A stretch of DNA of 64,000 nucleotides from Gemmatimonadaceae bacterium. GTDB taxonomy: Bacteria > Gemmatimonadota > Gemmatimonadetes > Gemmatimonadales > Gemmatimonadaceae. The notes under the pieces were generated by a model. The model had not been told where the DNA came from and did not search any database. It saw only the letters and a list, made by a program, of their open reading frames with translations. Where the stretch lies: contig JACVCD010000009.1 of the NCBI GenBank assembly GCA_016742275.1, positions 147,786-211,785 of the forward strand. The letters run 5' to 3'. The translations under genes were made by a program, and so were the position numbers. The first letter of the stretch is position 1. Each line of letters begins with the position of its first letter. This document shows positions 1 to 8,900 of the stretch, in pieces.

Positions 1-69
1 CTGGTGTGCTACATCGGATACATCGTGCTGATGGCACGTCGCATCGCACGTTCCACGCGCGGTGATTGA
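1..69 (+). CDS. C-terminal end of a membrane protein (partial)
   Basis: The first frame is open from the window edge to a TGA at 67-69. It encodes a short hydrophobic stretch (CYIGYIVLMARR) and a basic tail, which fits the last transmembrane helix of an inner-membrane protein with a cytoplasmic C-terminus. The next gene, hemD, starts inside it, so the two are probably co-transcribed. Membrane proteins of cytochrome c or heme handling often sit next to hem genes, but too little remains to name this one. Confidence 0.5.
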   Translation: MVCYIGYIVLMARRIARSTRGD

Positions 70-853
70 GCGAGCGCTTCCGGCCTATCTCGCCGGAGTT
101 CGTATTGCGGTCACGCGTGCCGGTGAGCGTGGAGGGCCACTTGCCGATGCGCTGCGGCGTGTTGGTGCGACGGTGTACGATGTGCCGCTCACACGCATCG
201 AAACGCTGGACCTGCAGCCCCTCCATGACGCCGTGGCGCGTCTTACTCAGTACGACTGGGTACTGCTCACCAGTGTGAACGCGGTGGAGCATCTCGCGCA
301 GGCGGTGACCGCACGGGGGGCGGAAGCGGCGATGGCCACGCGGCGGTTGGCGGTGGTGGGACCAGCAACGGCGCGCGCCACCGATGAGCAGGGATGGCGT
401 GCACCCACGGTGCAGCCCGATCGCATGCAGGCCGAGGGTGTGCTCGATGTATTGGCTGAACGTTCAGACATCGAGGGTGCGCGAATCTTGTACCCCTGTG
501 CTGCTGGTGCGCGGGATGTGCTGCCCGATGGATTGCGTGCACTTGGCGCCACTGTGGATGTGATTCCTGCATATCGCAGCGCACCCGATCCCGAGGGCCA
601 GGCGCGACTGCGACAGTTGACGCGCGATGCGCAGGTGGATCTCGTGACGGCTGCAGCACCGAGTGCGGTGGATGCGTTGCTGGATGCACTGCCGCCGGAA
701 CAGGCCAGCCACATTCCTGTTGCCTGCATTGGACCTGTCACAGCACGCGCGGCACGGATTGCCGGATTTCCGGTGAAGGTGGAGAGTACGGCCGCTACCG
801 TGGAAGGCTGGGTCAAGGCCATCGTGACGGCATACGCGACCGGCTCCCGTTAG
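62..853 (+). CDS. hemD: Uroporphyrinogen-III synthase
   Basis: Cyclises hydroxymethylbilane to uroporphyrinogen III in the cytoplasm. The 263-residue protein has the usual length and the two-lobed Rossmann-like HemD pattern: an N-terminal lobe with ITRAGERGGPLADAL, a central stretch with ILYPCAAGARDVLPDGLRA, and a C-terminal TAAAPSAVDALLD followed by ACIGPVTARAARIAG. HemD is poorly conserved, so its position directly before hemC and hemB is important support. The start is a GTG overlapping the end of the upstream gene by 8 bases. No strong Shine-Dalgarno is evident, which suggests translational coupling. Confidence 0.9.
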   Translation: MIERALPAYLAGVRIAVTRAGERGGPLADALRRVGATVYDVPLTRIETLDLQPLHDAVARLTQYDWVLLTSVNAVEHLAQAVTARGAEAAMATRRLAVVGPATARATDEQGWRAPTVQPDRMQAEGVLDVLAERSDIEGARILYPCAAGARDVLPDGLRALGATVDVIPAYRSAPDPEGQARLRQLTRDAQVDLVTAAAPSAVDALLDALPPEQASHIPVACIGPVTARAARIAGFPVKVESTAATVEGWVKAIVTAYATGSR

Positions 854-862
854 TTTGCGCGG

Positions 863-1837
863 ATGTCATCTGCTCCCGTTCGTATCGGTACCCGCAGCTC
901 CGAGCTGGCCCTTGTTCAGGCCCGTCAGGTAGCGGCCCTGCTGGCCACGTTCAATGTGGACAGCGAGTTGGTTCCGTATAGCACGAAGGGCGATCGCATT
1001 CTGGACAAGCCCTTGTCGGCCATCGGCGACAAGGGGTTGTTCACTGCCGAACTCGAGGCGGACTTGCTCGCCGGTCGCATCGATTGTGCTGTGCATTCTC
1101 TCAAGGATTTGCCAACGGCTGATCCGAATGGTCTGATCATCGCGGCGCTACTCGAGCGAGAAGATCCGCGTGATGCACTGGTCACTCGTGCGGGTGTGCC
1201 GGGCGCGTCGTTGCAGGATTTGCCTGAGGGGGCACGCGTTGGCACATCGTCGCTGCGTCGACGAGCGCAACTCCGTGCGTTGCGCCCGGATCTCGATATC
1301 GTGGATTTGCGCGGCAATGTCGGTACGCGTCTTCGCAAACTGGACGAGGGGCAGCTCGATGCGGCACTGCTGGCGGCAGCGGGGCTGCGTCGACTCGGGC
1401 TTGTTGATCGTATCACGGCATTGCTTGATGCGCCGGACTGGTTGAGCGCACCGGGGCAGGGAGCGATTGCCGTGCAGGCACGGGCGCACGATGCGGCCAT
1501 GTTGGATGTACTGCGCCGACTCGATCATGCCGAGACACGTACTGCGGTAAGCGCTGAGCGTGCGCTGCTCGCCCATCTTGAAGGCGGATGCCAGGTGCCC
1601 ATTGGGGCGGCGGCATTTGTCGAAGAGGAGTACGGTCTCATGCTGCATGCACTCATTGCCGATCTCGATGGAGAGAGCGTGCTGCGCGGCGGTATTCCGG
1701 TGGATGCCGCCAATCCATCGGAAAGTGGACGGGAATTGGCGCGACAGATGCTTGCTGCCGGAGGAGCTGGCATCCTTGCTCAGGTACGCAGCGGGACTTC
1801 TTCCGATGTCTCACGAACCGACGTGTCACTGCCATGA
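863..1837 (+). CDS. hemC: Hydroxymethylbilane synthase (porphobilinogen deaminase)
   Basis: Polymerises four porphobilinogen units to hydroxymethylbilane. The 324-residue protein has every HemC hallmark: [11 protein letters not shown] at the N-terminus, the substrate-site KDLPT segment, [23 protein letters not shown], the [11 protein letters not shown] segment, and [11 protein letters not shown]. Cys243 in the last motif is the expected attachment site of the dipyrromethane cofactor. It starts at an ATG 9 bases after hemD and its TGA overlaps the ATG of hemB (ATGA), so hemD-hemC-hemB form one translationally coupled unit. Confidence 0.97.
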   Translation: MSSAPVRIGTRSSELALVQARQVAALLATFNVDSELVPYSTKGDRILDKPLSAIGDKGLFTAELEADLLAGRIDCAVHSLKDLPTADPNGLIIAALLEREDPRDALVTRAGVPGASLQDLPEGARVGTSSLRRRAQLRALRPDLDIVDLRGNVGTRLRKLDEGQLDAALLAAAGLRRLGLVDRITALLDAPDWLSAPGQGAIAVQARAHDAAMLDVLRRLDHAETRTAVSAERALLAHLEGGCQVPIGAAAFVEEEYGLMLHALIADLDGESVLRGGIPVDAANPSESGRELARQMLAAGGAGILAQVRSGTSSDVSRTDVSLP

Positions 1838-2859
1838 GTGAACCCTCTTTCAGCGCCGACGATTTGCCGTTCGGGCTCGAGCGCCGTCCGGCAGTTCGAT
1901 TGCGCCGGCTTCGTCGCACAGAGGCGCTGCGCCGCGCGGTGCGCGAAACTCGCCTCCATCCGGCGCAGTTTATCTGGCCCTTGTTTGTGCGATCGGGGCA
2001 GGGCCTTCGCACGCCGATTGGCTCCATGCCGGGTGTCTATCAGACATCGGTGGACGAACTGCTCAAGGATGCGCAGCGCGCTGTGGATGCGGAGATTGGC
2101 GGCATCCTGCTGTTTGGCATCCCCGACCACAAGGACAGTGTGGGTTCGTCGGCCTGGGACCCGCATGGGCCAGTGGCCGAAGCCGTGCGCGCCGTAAAGC
2201 AGGCGTTTCCGTCGTTGCTGGTGATTACCGATGTGTGCATGTGCGAGTACACCGATCACGGCCACTGCGGTGTGCTGACCAGCGAAGGCGACGTGGACAA
2301 CGACGCGACACTGGAGTTGCTCGCGCGTGAGGCGCTGGCTCATGTGGAGGCCGGTGCCGACATGGTGGCGCCCAGCGATATGATGGATCATCGTATCGCG
2401 CGTTTGCGCGACGAACTGGATGATGCGGGCTATTCGCATATTCCCATCATGAGCTATGCCGCCAAGTACGCGTCGGCATTTTACGGACCGTTCCGCGAGG
2501 CGGCAGAAAGTACGCCAGCGTTTGGTGATCGGCGCAGCTATCAGATGGATCCAGCCAATGCACGGGAAGCACTGCGCGAGGTGCAACTCGATGTCACCGA
2601 AGGAGCCGATATCCTGATGGTGAAGCCGGCTGGTGCGTACCTCGATATCATTGCTGCCGTAAAGCGTGACACCGGACTGCCGCTTGCCGCCTATCAGGTG
2701 AGTGGGGAATACTCGATGATCAAAGCAGCCGCCGAACGCGGATGGATCGATGGCGACCGTGCGATGATGGAATCGCTGGTGGCCATTGCACGCGCCGGAG
2801 CAGATCTGATCATCACCTACTTTGCGCTGGATGCGGCGGCGGCTCTTCGCGCCCGCTGA
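1834..2859 (+). CDS. hemB: Delta-aminolevulinic acid dehydratase (porphobilinogen synthase)
   Basis: Condenses two 5-aminolevulinate molecules into porphobilinogen. The 341-residue protein contains the zinc-type metal site [14 protein letters not shown] with three cysteines, and both active-site lysine segments, [15 protein letters not shown] and [11 protein letters not shown]. The frame is open upstream to 1588, but that part lies inside hemC. The ATG at 1834, overlapping the hemC stop, gives the family's normal length and N-terminus ([13 protein letters not shown]). Together with hemC and hemD it covers the steps from ALA to uroporphyrinogen III. Confidence 0.97.
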   Translation: MSEPSFSADDLPFGLERRPAVRLRRLRRTEALRRAVRETRLHPAQFIWPLFVRSGQGLRTPIGSMPGVYQTSVDELLKDAQRAVDAEIGGILLFGIPDHKDSVGSSAWDPHGPVAEAVRAVKQAFPSLLVITDVCMCEYTDHGHCGVLTSEGDVDNDATLELLAREALAHVEAGADMVAPSDMMDHRIARLRDELDDAGYSHIPIMSYAAKYASAFYGPFREAAESTPAFGDRRSYQMDPANAREALREVQLDVTEGADILMVKPAGAYLDIIAAVKRDTGLPLAAYQVSGEYSMIKAAAERGWIDGDRAMMESLVAIARAGADLIITYFALDAAAALRAR

Positions 2860-2907
2860 GTTGTCTCTACGTTGTTGCTGAGTTCTTCGATCGATGGAGC
2901 GTGGTAG

Positions 2908-3444
2908 ATGTTGCACAACCCGTGGCATGACATCCCGGCTGGAAAGCATCCACCGGAGCAGGTGACGGCAATCATCGAGATCCCGTCGGGATCGCGAAAC
3001 AAGTACGAGCTCGACAAGGATACCGGGCACTTCAAGCTCGACCGGGTGCTGTATTCTGCCGTGCACTATCCCGGCGACTACGGGTTCATTCCGCGCACGC
3101 TGCACGAGGATAACGATCCGCTCGACGTGCTGGTGAAGATCAATGAGCCGACGTTTCCGGGCTGTCAGATCAACGCGCGTCCGATTGGTGTGCTCACCAT
3201 GCTCGACAAGGGCGAGCCAGACGACAAGATCCTGGCCGTACCGGCGGACGATCCGTACTACGCGGACGTGTTCGATATTGCCGATCTGTCACCGCACTAT
3301 CTCAAGGAAGTCGAGCATTTCTTTTTCATCTACAAGGATCTCGAAGGCAAGCGCATGGAGATCACGGGATGGAAGAAGAGCGAAGTCGCCCTCGAGATCA
3401 TCAAGCGCAGCATGGAGCGCTACCACAACGCGTTCAACACCTGA
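2908..3444 (+). CDS. ppa: Inorganic pyrophosphatase (family I)
   Basis: Hydrolyses pyrophosphate to two phosphates and so pulls biosynthetic reactions forward. The 178-residue protein has the family I pattern: EIPSGSRNKYELDK near the N-terminus, the YPGDYGFIPRTL segment, the metal-binding signature DNDPLDVLV, and the late acidic segment DKGEPDDKILAVP. A GGAG lies about 10 bases before the ATG. It follows hemB by 48 bases and may share its transcript. The next gene converges with only a 30-base gap. Confidence 0.97.
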   Translation: MLHNPWHDIPAGKHPPEQVTAIIEIPSGSRNKYELDKDTGHFKLDRVLYSAVHYPGDYGFIPRTLHEDNDPLDVLVKINEPTFPGCQINARPIGVLTMLDKGEPDDKILAVPADDPYYADVFDIADLSPHYLKEVEHFFFIYKDLEGKRMEITGWKKSEVALEIIKRSMERYHNAFNT

Positions 3445-3474
3445 CGCGTTGCGCGACGGCGGTCGTGACCGGCG

Positions 3475-4734
3475 TCATGACGGCCGCCGAAATACGAGCG
3501 CGGCGTTGATACCGCCAAAACCGAAAGAATTGGACAACACGACGCGAGGGGAGAGGTCACGCCCTTCGCGTTGAATGAGGTTGAGATCGCAGGCCGGATC
3601 TGGCCGCTCGAGATTGACGGTCGGCGGCACCCAGCCGCGCTGCACGGCCAGAGCACAAATGGCTGCTTCGATGGCGCCACTCGCGCCCAGCGCATGTCCG
3701 TAGTAGCCCTTGGTGCCGGATACCGGCACTTCGCGTGCGCGGGCGCCGAACACGTGATGAATGGCCAGCGATTCTGTGGGATCGTTGAGCGGGGTGCTGC
3801 TGCCGTGCGCGTTGATGTAGTCCACGTCGTCGGTCGTAACGGCTGCGTCATTGAGAGCCAGCCGCATGCAGCGCGCAGCCTGAGTGCCTTGAGGGTGCGG
3901 CGCCGTCATGTGATGGGCATCGTTGGTCGTGCCGTAGCCCGACAGCTCGGCATAGATGCGTGCGCCACGAGCTACGGCGTGATCCCACGACTCCAGCAGC
4001 AGCACGGCGGATCCCTCGCCCATGACGAAGCCATCCCGATCAGCATCGAACGGGCGTGATGCATGAACGGGATCGTCGTTGCGGGTGCTCATGGCTCGTA
4101 TCAGCGCAAACGCACCAAAGCACAGTGTGGCGAGTGGAGCTTCGGCGCCGCCAGCAAGCATGACGTCAGCATAGCCATCGCGGATCTGCCGCGCGGCTTC
4201 CCCAATGGCCATGGCGCCAGAAGCACAGCTCATGGCGTTGGTGCTGTTGGGACCGCGCACGCCGAATTCGATGGCCATGTTGCAACTGGCCGCACCCCCA
4301 AAGACGGCCAGGGCGAGCGTGGCGTCCACATTGCGCAGACCGCCCTGCTGAAAACGTGCAGCCTGTTCCTCAGCGTACCCAACACCACCTAGCGCCGTCC
4401 CCATCATCGCGCCCATGCGGTCGCGATCCACGGTGTTCAGGTCGAGCGCACCATCCGCCAATGCCAGCTGTGATGCCACGACGGCGAACTGACTGAATCG
4501 ATCGAGACGGCGGACACGTCTCGCATCGACGTACTGCGTAGGGTCGAAGTCGGGGACTTCTGCTGCGCACTGCGAGCGAAAGATCGAGACGTCGAATCGC
4601 GTGGCGTTCCGTACGGCCGATTGTTGTGCACGGAGTCCTGTCCACAACGCATCGACACCCGTGCCGATGGGTGTGACGCAACCGATGCCCGTTATGGCGA
4701 CACGACGGCGTGCAGGGAAGCTGGATGCGTTCAT
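3475..4734 (-). CDS. FabF-like beta-ketoacyl synthase
   Basis: A 419-residue decarboxylating ketosynthase of the FabF/type II PKS group. It has the complete catalytic triad: Cys170 in MSCASGAMAIGE, His310 in INAHGSSTPLND, and His347 in GTKGYYGHALGASGA, with the conserved Lys342. The C-terminal glycine-rich FGFGGINAALVF is also present. It is the last gene of a six-gene minus-strand operon and its ATG overlaps the stop of the SRPBCC gene (ATGA). The partners (methyltransferase, cyclase-like protein, flavin enzymes) point to a dedicated secondary pathway, not housekeeping fatty-acid synthesis. No acyl carrier protein or chain-length factor is encoded nearby. Product unknown. Confidence 0.9.
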   Translation of the reverse strand: MNASSFPARRRVAITGIGCVTPIGTGVDALWTGLRAQQSAVRNATRFDVSIFRSQCAAEVPDFDPTQYVDARRVRRLDRFSQFAVVASQLALADGALDLNTVDRDRMGAMMGTALGGVGYAEEQAARFQQGGLRNVDATLALAVFGGAASCNMAIEFGVRGPNSTNAMSCASGAMAIGEAARQIRDGYADVMLAGGAEAPLATLCFGAFALIRAMSTRNDDPVHASRPFDADRDGFVMGEGSAVLLLESWDHAVARGARIYAELSGYGTTNDAHHMTAPHPQGTQAARCMRLALNDAAVTTDDVDYINAHGSSTPLNDPTESLAIHHVFGARAREVPVSGTKGYYGHALGASGAIEAAICALAVQRGWVPPTVNLERPDPACDLNLIQREGRDLSPRVVLSNSFGFGGINAALVFRRPS

Positions 4735-5237
4735 ACGCCACGCTCCGCGACCTTGGCAAGACCGGCGAGTGTACGGGAGGCGATGCCATGCACGAACACG
4801 GGAGCAATGACCTCAGTCGCGGCGAAACGTCCAATCAGCGGCCACATCGGACCATTCCATGTGTGCACGATACGCGCGAGCGTGCCACCATCGGTTTCGG
4901 TAAAGCTCCACTCCACATCCATGCGGGTGGTGACACCACCAATGTGGTGAAATCGCACCCAGGGCACATCGTGATTGACCGCCATTTGCGATAACCACCA
5001 TGTCGGCCAATTGAACAGACCAAAGGGGCGATTGGCCGACATCTCCACAATGCCACCACCGTCGCTGCGCCGCTCACGGAAACGCACATAGCGATAGTGC
5101 GACAGATAGGCCGGCCAGTGTTCCACGGCGGCGGCAATGGTGAACATGCGTTGCACCGGCGCACGGACCAGCAGTTCATCCACCGTCGTGACGAGGCGAT
5201 CGGTGGCTGGCGATCCAAGATCAAAGGGAGTGGTCAT
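4731..5237 (-). CDS. SRPBCC-family protein, polyketide cyclase/aromatase-like
   Basis: A 168-residue START/Bet v1-fold protein. Features are the N-terminal strand with VDELLVRAPVQRMFTIAAAVEHWPAYL, typical of coenzyme Q-binding and polyketide cyclase/dehydrase proteins, a central WVRFHHIGGVTTRMDVEWSF, and a C-terminal amphipathic helix. The family binds hydrophobic or aromatic intermediates. Between a methyltransferase and a ketosynthase, a role in folding or aromatising a polyketide chain is the natural inference. It starts 14 bases after the methyltransferase stop and overlaps the ketosynthase start by 4 bases. Confidence 0.75.
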   Translation of the reverse strand: MTTPFDLGSPATDRLVTTVDELLVRAPVQRMFTIAAAVEHWPAYLSHYRYVRFRERRSDGGGIVEMSANRPFGLFNWPTWWLSQMAVNHDVPWVRFHHIGGVTTRMDVEWSFTETDGGTLARIVHTWNGPMWPLIGRFAATEVIAPVFVHGIASRTLAGLAKVAERGV

Positions 5238-5251
5238 CGTGTGCGATCAGC

Positions 5252-5977
5252 TCATTGTGTAGGACAACTCTCGGCGGATGCCATCGGATGCCATCGGGCG
5301 TGCACGCGAAAGCCAAGCCCACGTTGCACATCGGGTCGGCAGCCCGTGGATTGCTGTACGAGCGCACGGAGTTCGTCCGTGGTATACCCGCGCCGTACGG
5401 AAAGCATCCCATCGTGCCTACTGACTGGATGAAATCCGAGGGCGTACGATGCAGCCCAAAGACCGGCGGCAGCCAACCAACTGCGGCGGAGATCACCGAT
5501 GACTACTGTGTGACGAGCCACGCGTGTGCATTCCTGCAGGAGCTGCGCGGCAAGTGCGTCTTCGAAGTGATGCAGCACCTGAGAGCAGGTCACGAGATCG
5601 ATGCTGCGATCTGCCAGCGGCAGCGCCAGCGCTGATCCACTCACCACCTGGTCGCACTGCTTCGACGCGGCACGCGCGACCGGCAGACTGAGTTCGAGTC
5701 CTACCGTGCGCAGGTGAATGCCGTGACGTGACGCGGCCCGTGTCACGGCGCGTGGGATATCCCCAAGCCCTGTTCCCACATCGAGCAATGTGAGCGTGCG
5801 AATTCCAGCGCGAGCAGACTCCCGCCAAACGGGATTCAACGCGGTCAGGACTGCCCGACGACCACCGAACAGTCGATTGGCCAGCGCCACATCACGAAGT
5901 GAACGCAGCGCGAGCGCCGGATCGGCATCGGGATCGTCGAGCATCTCATGACCGCGCGCCCGTGCCGGTGTAAACAT
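5252..5977 (-). CDS. Class I SAM-dependent methyltransferase
   Basis: A 241-residue methyltransferase with SAM motif I LLDVGTGLGDIP, an acidic post-I residue in VGLELS, motif II-like SIDLVTCSQVLHHF and the following LLQECTRVARHTVVIGDL, as in the UbiE/MenG-like group. The N-terminal about 50 residues (LRDVALANRLFGG) resemble a substrate-binding cap. It likely O- or C-methylates the product of the neighbouring ketosynthase pathway; this substrate is inferred only from context. It lies 15 bases after the flavin reductase gene. Confidence 0.8.
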   Translation of the reverse strand: MFTPARARGHEMLDDPDADPALALRSLRDVALANRLFGGRRAVLTALNPVWRESARAGIRTLTLLDVGTGLGDIPRAVTRAASRHGIHLRTVGLELSLPVARAASKQCDQVVSGSALALPLADRSIDLVTCSQVLHHFEDALAAQLLQECTRVARHTVVIGDLRRSWLAAAGLWAASYALGFHPVSRHDGMLSVRRGYTTDELRALVQQSTGCRPDVQRGLGFRVHARWHPMASAESCPTQ

Positions 5978-5992
5978 GTGTGTTTCGAGTGG

Positions 5993-6466
5993 TCAGCGTT
6001 CCAGCATGGCGTACCCACCGCGATAGTACAGCAGCGGTCTGCCGTCGCCAACGTCGGCGTGCTCAACCTGTCCTACGATCAACACATGATCGCCCGACGG
6101 ATACCGGGCCACGATCTTGCATTGCAACCAGGCCAGGACATCGTCGAGCACGGGAATGCCTGTGCGCCCGTCGTGAAAACCGATGCCCACGAAGCGATCG
6201 TCGGATTTTCCCGCAAAGCGGCGGGACATCGCTTCCTGCGTGGAGCTCAGCACGTTGACGGCAAATTGCTCCACGTGTGCAAGCAGTGGTGTCATGGTGG
6301 CGTCATTGGCCACGCAAATGAGAACCAGCGGCGGGTCCAGCGACAGCGAAGCAAAGGCGCTCACTGTCATGCCATGGGGAGTCCCGTCCTGGTCACGGGT
6401 GGTCACCACCGTGACACCGCTGGCGAAGCGCCCGAGTACGGCGCGAAAGAGATCCTGATCGATCAT
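5993..6466 (-). CDS. Flavin reductase-like, FMN-binding protein
   Basis: A 157-residue protein of the flavin reductase (DIM6/NTAB, HpaC-like) family. It starts with FRAVLGRFASGVTVVTT, followed by GMTVSAFASLSLDPPLVLICV (split barrel FMN site), FAVNVLSS and a late DHVLIVGQVEHAD. Family members supply reduced flavin to two-component monooxygenases or act as small oxidoreductases. The frame is open further upstream, but the ATG at 6464-6466 overlaps the stop of the FAD oxidoreductase gene (ATGA) and gives the normal length. Coupling to that gene suggests the two flavoproteins work together. Confidence 0.82.
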   Translation of the reverse strand: MIDQDLFRAVLGRFASGVTVVTTRDQDGTPHGMTVSAFASLSLDPPLVLICVANDATMTPLLAHVEQFAVNVLSSTQEAMSRRFAGKSDDRFVGIGFHDGRTGIPVLDDVLAWLQCKIVARYPSGDHVLIVGQVEHADVGDGRPLLYYRGGYAMLER

Positions 6467-7767
6467 GAAGTGAGGAAACGCCAGAGCGTGGCCGGGCGCA
6501 AGACCGCGGAAGGAGGAATCACGCCTCCCGTGGCGCCGACGAGCAGGTCTGCGAGGTGTGGATCGCGGCTGAGAACCCGCGCCGCATAGTTGAGCAGAGC
6601 AGGGAATGCCACGGCAACACCAATGAGGTGCTCGATACGCCACTTGCCGGCAAACGCTTGCCGACGGGTCTGTGCATACTGCCGCAGCGCCTCGGCGTGA
6701 GACGATCGGGACGTACTGCGAATTGCATGAAGGGCGTGAGGTGCCAGCAGTTCGCCGCCAATCAATGCGGACTGAATACCCTCGCCGGTAAACGGATCGA
6801 AGAAATCCGCGGCGTCGCCGGTAAGCAAAGCCCCAGGTGCCCACGGACGGCGAGCGTGTGAAGCAAATGGTCCAGTCGTTTGCACGTCCGACACCCGCGT
6901 GGCGTACTGCATGCGAGGCGACAGTTCCGGGTGCGCGGCCAGCCACTCGTCGAGAAAGGCCTGCGGTCTCCCCGCTGCAGTACGCGCGTGGTGTGCCGGT
7001 ACCACCAGCGCCACGTTGGTCACGTCATCGCTAACGCGCGCGAGGCCGACATAACCGGCGTGCGTCCGGGCGTGCGCTCCACTCTGTGCTCTTTTCTGCG
7101 CTCTTTTCTGTGCCCGAGTGTCGCCGAGGACGTGCATCTCACCGACATCACCCATGTTGGCGACGTGCCGGTAGTGCGCCACAAAGGCATAGCGACGGGG
7201 CCAGCGTGCTGTGTGCGCAAGCTTCAATCGACGCGCTACCACGGAACGCAGTCCATCAGCGCCAATCACAATGTCGGCACGAATCTCCTGCGGCGCGTCC
7301 GTCATGCGATCCTGTGCGGTACTGCGCGTCGTTACGCCAACCACGACGCCATTGTCCATCAGGATCTGATCAACGGTCACACCTTCACGCACCTCGACAC
7401 CGGTAGCCCGCGCACGATCGAGCAACAACGCATCGAGAAGCTCGCGGCGCACACCGAATCCGATTTCGGCCGAACCTTCCTTGTTTGGTGCGCTGCCGAA
7501 TCGACCCTGAATGCGGACGCCATTCGGTGCGTGCACGGTCATTCCACGCAGTGTGGGCGCCTGCTGGGTGATCGCGGACAATACGCCCATGCTCTCCAGA
7601 ATGCGTGCCGCGCCTGGGCTCACGTACTCCGCGCAGGCCTTCCGCCTCGGAAACTGCGCGCGGTCGAGCAGCAGCACATCGAGACCGAGTTGCGCGCAAT
7701 GCCATGCAGCAGACGTGCCCGCCGGGCCGCCGCCGACAACGAGTACCTGCGTGCGAACACGGTTCAT
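6463..7767 (-). CDS. FAD-dependent oxidoreductase, geranylgeranyl reductase/monooxygenase family
   Basis: A 434-residue flavoprotein with the N-terminal dinucleotide-binding VVGGGPAGTSAA, the FPRRKACAEYVSPGA segment typical of the geranylgeranyl reductase and tryptophan-halogenase-like branch, the DIVIGADGLRSVVARRL motif, and ALLTGDAADFFDPFTGEGI (second FAD signature). About residues 225-245 hold a short repeat (RAQKRAQKRAQ) that looks like an expanded surface loop. It probably hydroxylates or reduces the pathway intermediate. It follows the DUF92 gene by 18 bases and overlaps the flavin reductase start. Confidence 0.85.
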   Translation of the reverse strand: MNRVRTQVLVVGGGPAGTSAAWHCAQLGLDVLLLDRAQFPRRKACAEYVSPGAARILESMGVLSAITQQAPTLRGMTVHAPNGVRIQGRFGSAPNKEGSAEIGFGVRRELLDALLLDRARATGVEVREGVTVDQILMDNGVVVGVTTRSTAQDRMTDAPQEIRADIVIGADGLRSVVARRLKLAHTARWPRRYAFVAHYRHVANMGDVGEMHVLGDTRAQKRAQKRAQSGAHARTHAGYVGLARVSDDVTNVALVVPAHHARTAAGRPQAFLDEWLAAHPELSPRMQYATRVSDVQTTGPFASHARRPWAPGALLTGDAADFFDPFTGEGIQSALIGGELLAPHALHAIRSTSRSSHAEALRQYAQTRRQAFAGKWRIEHLIGVAVAFPALLNYAARVLSRDPHLADLLVGATGGVIPPSAVLRPATLWRFLTS

Positions 7768-7785
7768 TCGCGACTCATGTCCGCA

Positions 7786-8667
7786 TCATATCATGCCCCA
7801 TCGCCAGGCCAGCGCCATGGCGAGTGCGGCACCGACGCATGTGCACGCGACATTCACTCCGTCGTTGGTCAACCACGACAGTCCACGGTGCACTACGGTT
7901 TGAGTACCGCACACATGCACGATCTGTTCTGTTGATTCGCCACATGTTGTGCACCATCGCTCCTGCTGATACCACGCGCCAATGAAGGTGTCGACAAACG
8001 CGCCACCAATGGCAGCGATGGCGACAATGACAACGTGCGCGGAAGTCGCGCCGCCCGTCGAAGGATCGTACACCAGTTGAGTCAGCACAGCGATCCAGGC
8101 GAAAAGGATGGCTGCGCTGATCAGCGCTATCGTGCCTGCCAGACTCACGGCTCCCGATGTGCCCGGCGGCACCCGTTGCCCCGTACGGATGGACCACGGC
8201 GTGCCTCCAATCCATGTGCCTACTTCGGTGGCCAGCGTGTCGGCTCCGGCAGAGGCGAGTGCAGCAGCTGCGCCAAGGGTGGAGAGTGTGAGCAGCGTGT
8301 CATGCGATGGCCACACATCCGGCCACAAGTGCAGCGCTGTGTGCCATGCCGCGAGCAGCGCGAACACACCGCCGTTGGCCAGCACCTGCCAGGCATCGCG
8401 GGTGCCACCTTTGGCCACGACTCCGGCCGTGTGCTGCTGCTTGCGGGCAGCACCCAATCGCGACGCCAGTGATGCGATCGCGAACCAGACGATGAGATGC
8501 GCTCCCCAGGACCATCCCGCCCACAACGCCATCGTTCCCACAAAGGCCGCCGCGACGGCGCCGCTTCGCGAAAGGCTGCCAGTGCGCCGGGCAAGGCCTG
8601 CGATGCCAGTTCCCAGCGCGATTGGCAACACCCACCGAAGCAGCAACGAAATGGCGTCAGATGTCAT
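7786..8667 (-). CDS. DUF92 integral membrane protein (VTE6/TMEM19-like)
   Basis: A 293-residue protein with about six or seven hydrophobic helices. DUF92 hallmarks are the N-terminal LARRTGSLSRSGAVAAAFVG, the KGGTRDAWQVLANGGVFAL loop, the ASAGADTLATEVGTW motif, and the C-terminal NDGVNVACTCVGAALAM. Plant VTE6 of this family is a phytyl-phosphate kinase, so a prenyl-phosphate or lipid kinase role is possible but unproven. It is the first gene of the ketosynthase operon. Its pairing with a geranylgeranyl-reductase-type enzyme would suit an isoprenoid-tailed product. Confidence 0.8.
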   Translation of the reverse strand: MTSDAISLLLRWVLPIALGTGIAGLARRTGSLSRSGAVAAAFVGTMALWAGWSWGAHLIVWFAIASLASRLGAARKQQHTAGVVAKGGTRDAWQVLANGGVFALLAAWHTALHLWPDVWPSHDTLLTLSTLGAAAALASAGADTLATEVGTWIGGTPWSIRTGQRVPPGTSGAVSLAGTIALISAAILFAWIAVLTQLVYDPSTGGATSAHVVIVAIAAIGGAFVDTFIGAWYQQERWCTTCGESTEQIVHVCGTQTVVHRGLSWLTNDGVNVACTCVGAALAMALAWRWGMI

Positions 8668-8861
8668 CGGTACGGCTCACCTCGCCTGAGTGGTGCTGGT
8701 CCGGCTGCGCTAGGCGCGCGTTGACCGCGCGGGCAACGCTGGATTGGGGACCGGCGTGGCGCAAGCGGGCACAATGCCTGCTCAAGTCTCGCGGCGAAGG
8801 ACTGTGGCGCGCATCCCACGGTCGTCCGGTGATTTCTCATCGATTGCTCATGCGTCGCCGC

Positions 8862-8891
8862 TTGAATGCGTGACCGGGGACACGTTAGCAT
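8862..8891 (+). promoter_or_regulatory. Possible promoter before the V4R-like gene
   Basis: The 233-base divergent gap 8668-8900 has no gene. Near its right end a TTGAAT (8862-8867) is followed after 18 bases by TAGCAT (8886-8891), which would place transcription start close to or at the ATG at 8901. This is only pattern matching. The promoter for the minus-strand operon must also lie in this gap but was not recognised. Confidence 0.3.
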
Positions 8892-8900
8892 CCCCAGTTC

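Noticed and set aside
1588..1833. 82-codon N-terminal extension of hemB
   Set aside because: It overlaps hemC in another frame and has no HemB similarity; the ATGA junction at 1834 fits.
1780..3105. 441-codon minus-strand open frame across hemB and ppa
   Set aside because: It lies antisense to two conserved housekeeping genes and shows only their codon shadow.
7080..7115. Short tandem repeat in the FAD oxidoreductase gene as a possible frameshift or mobile insertion
   Set aside because: The repeat (RAQKRAQKRAQ in protein) keeps the frame and both FAD motifs are intact, so it is a loop expansion.
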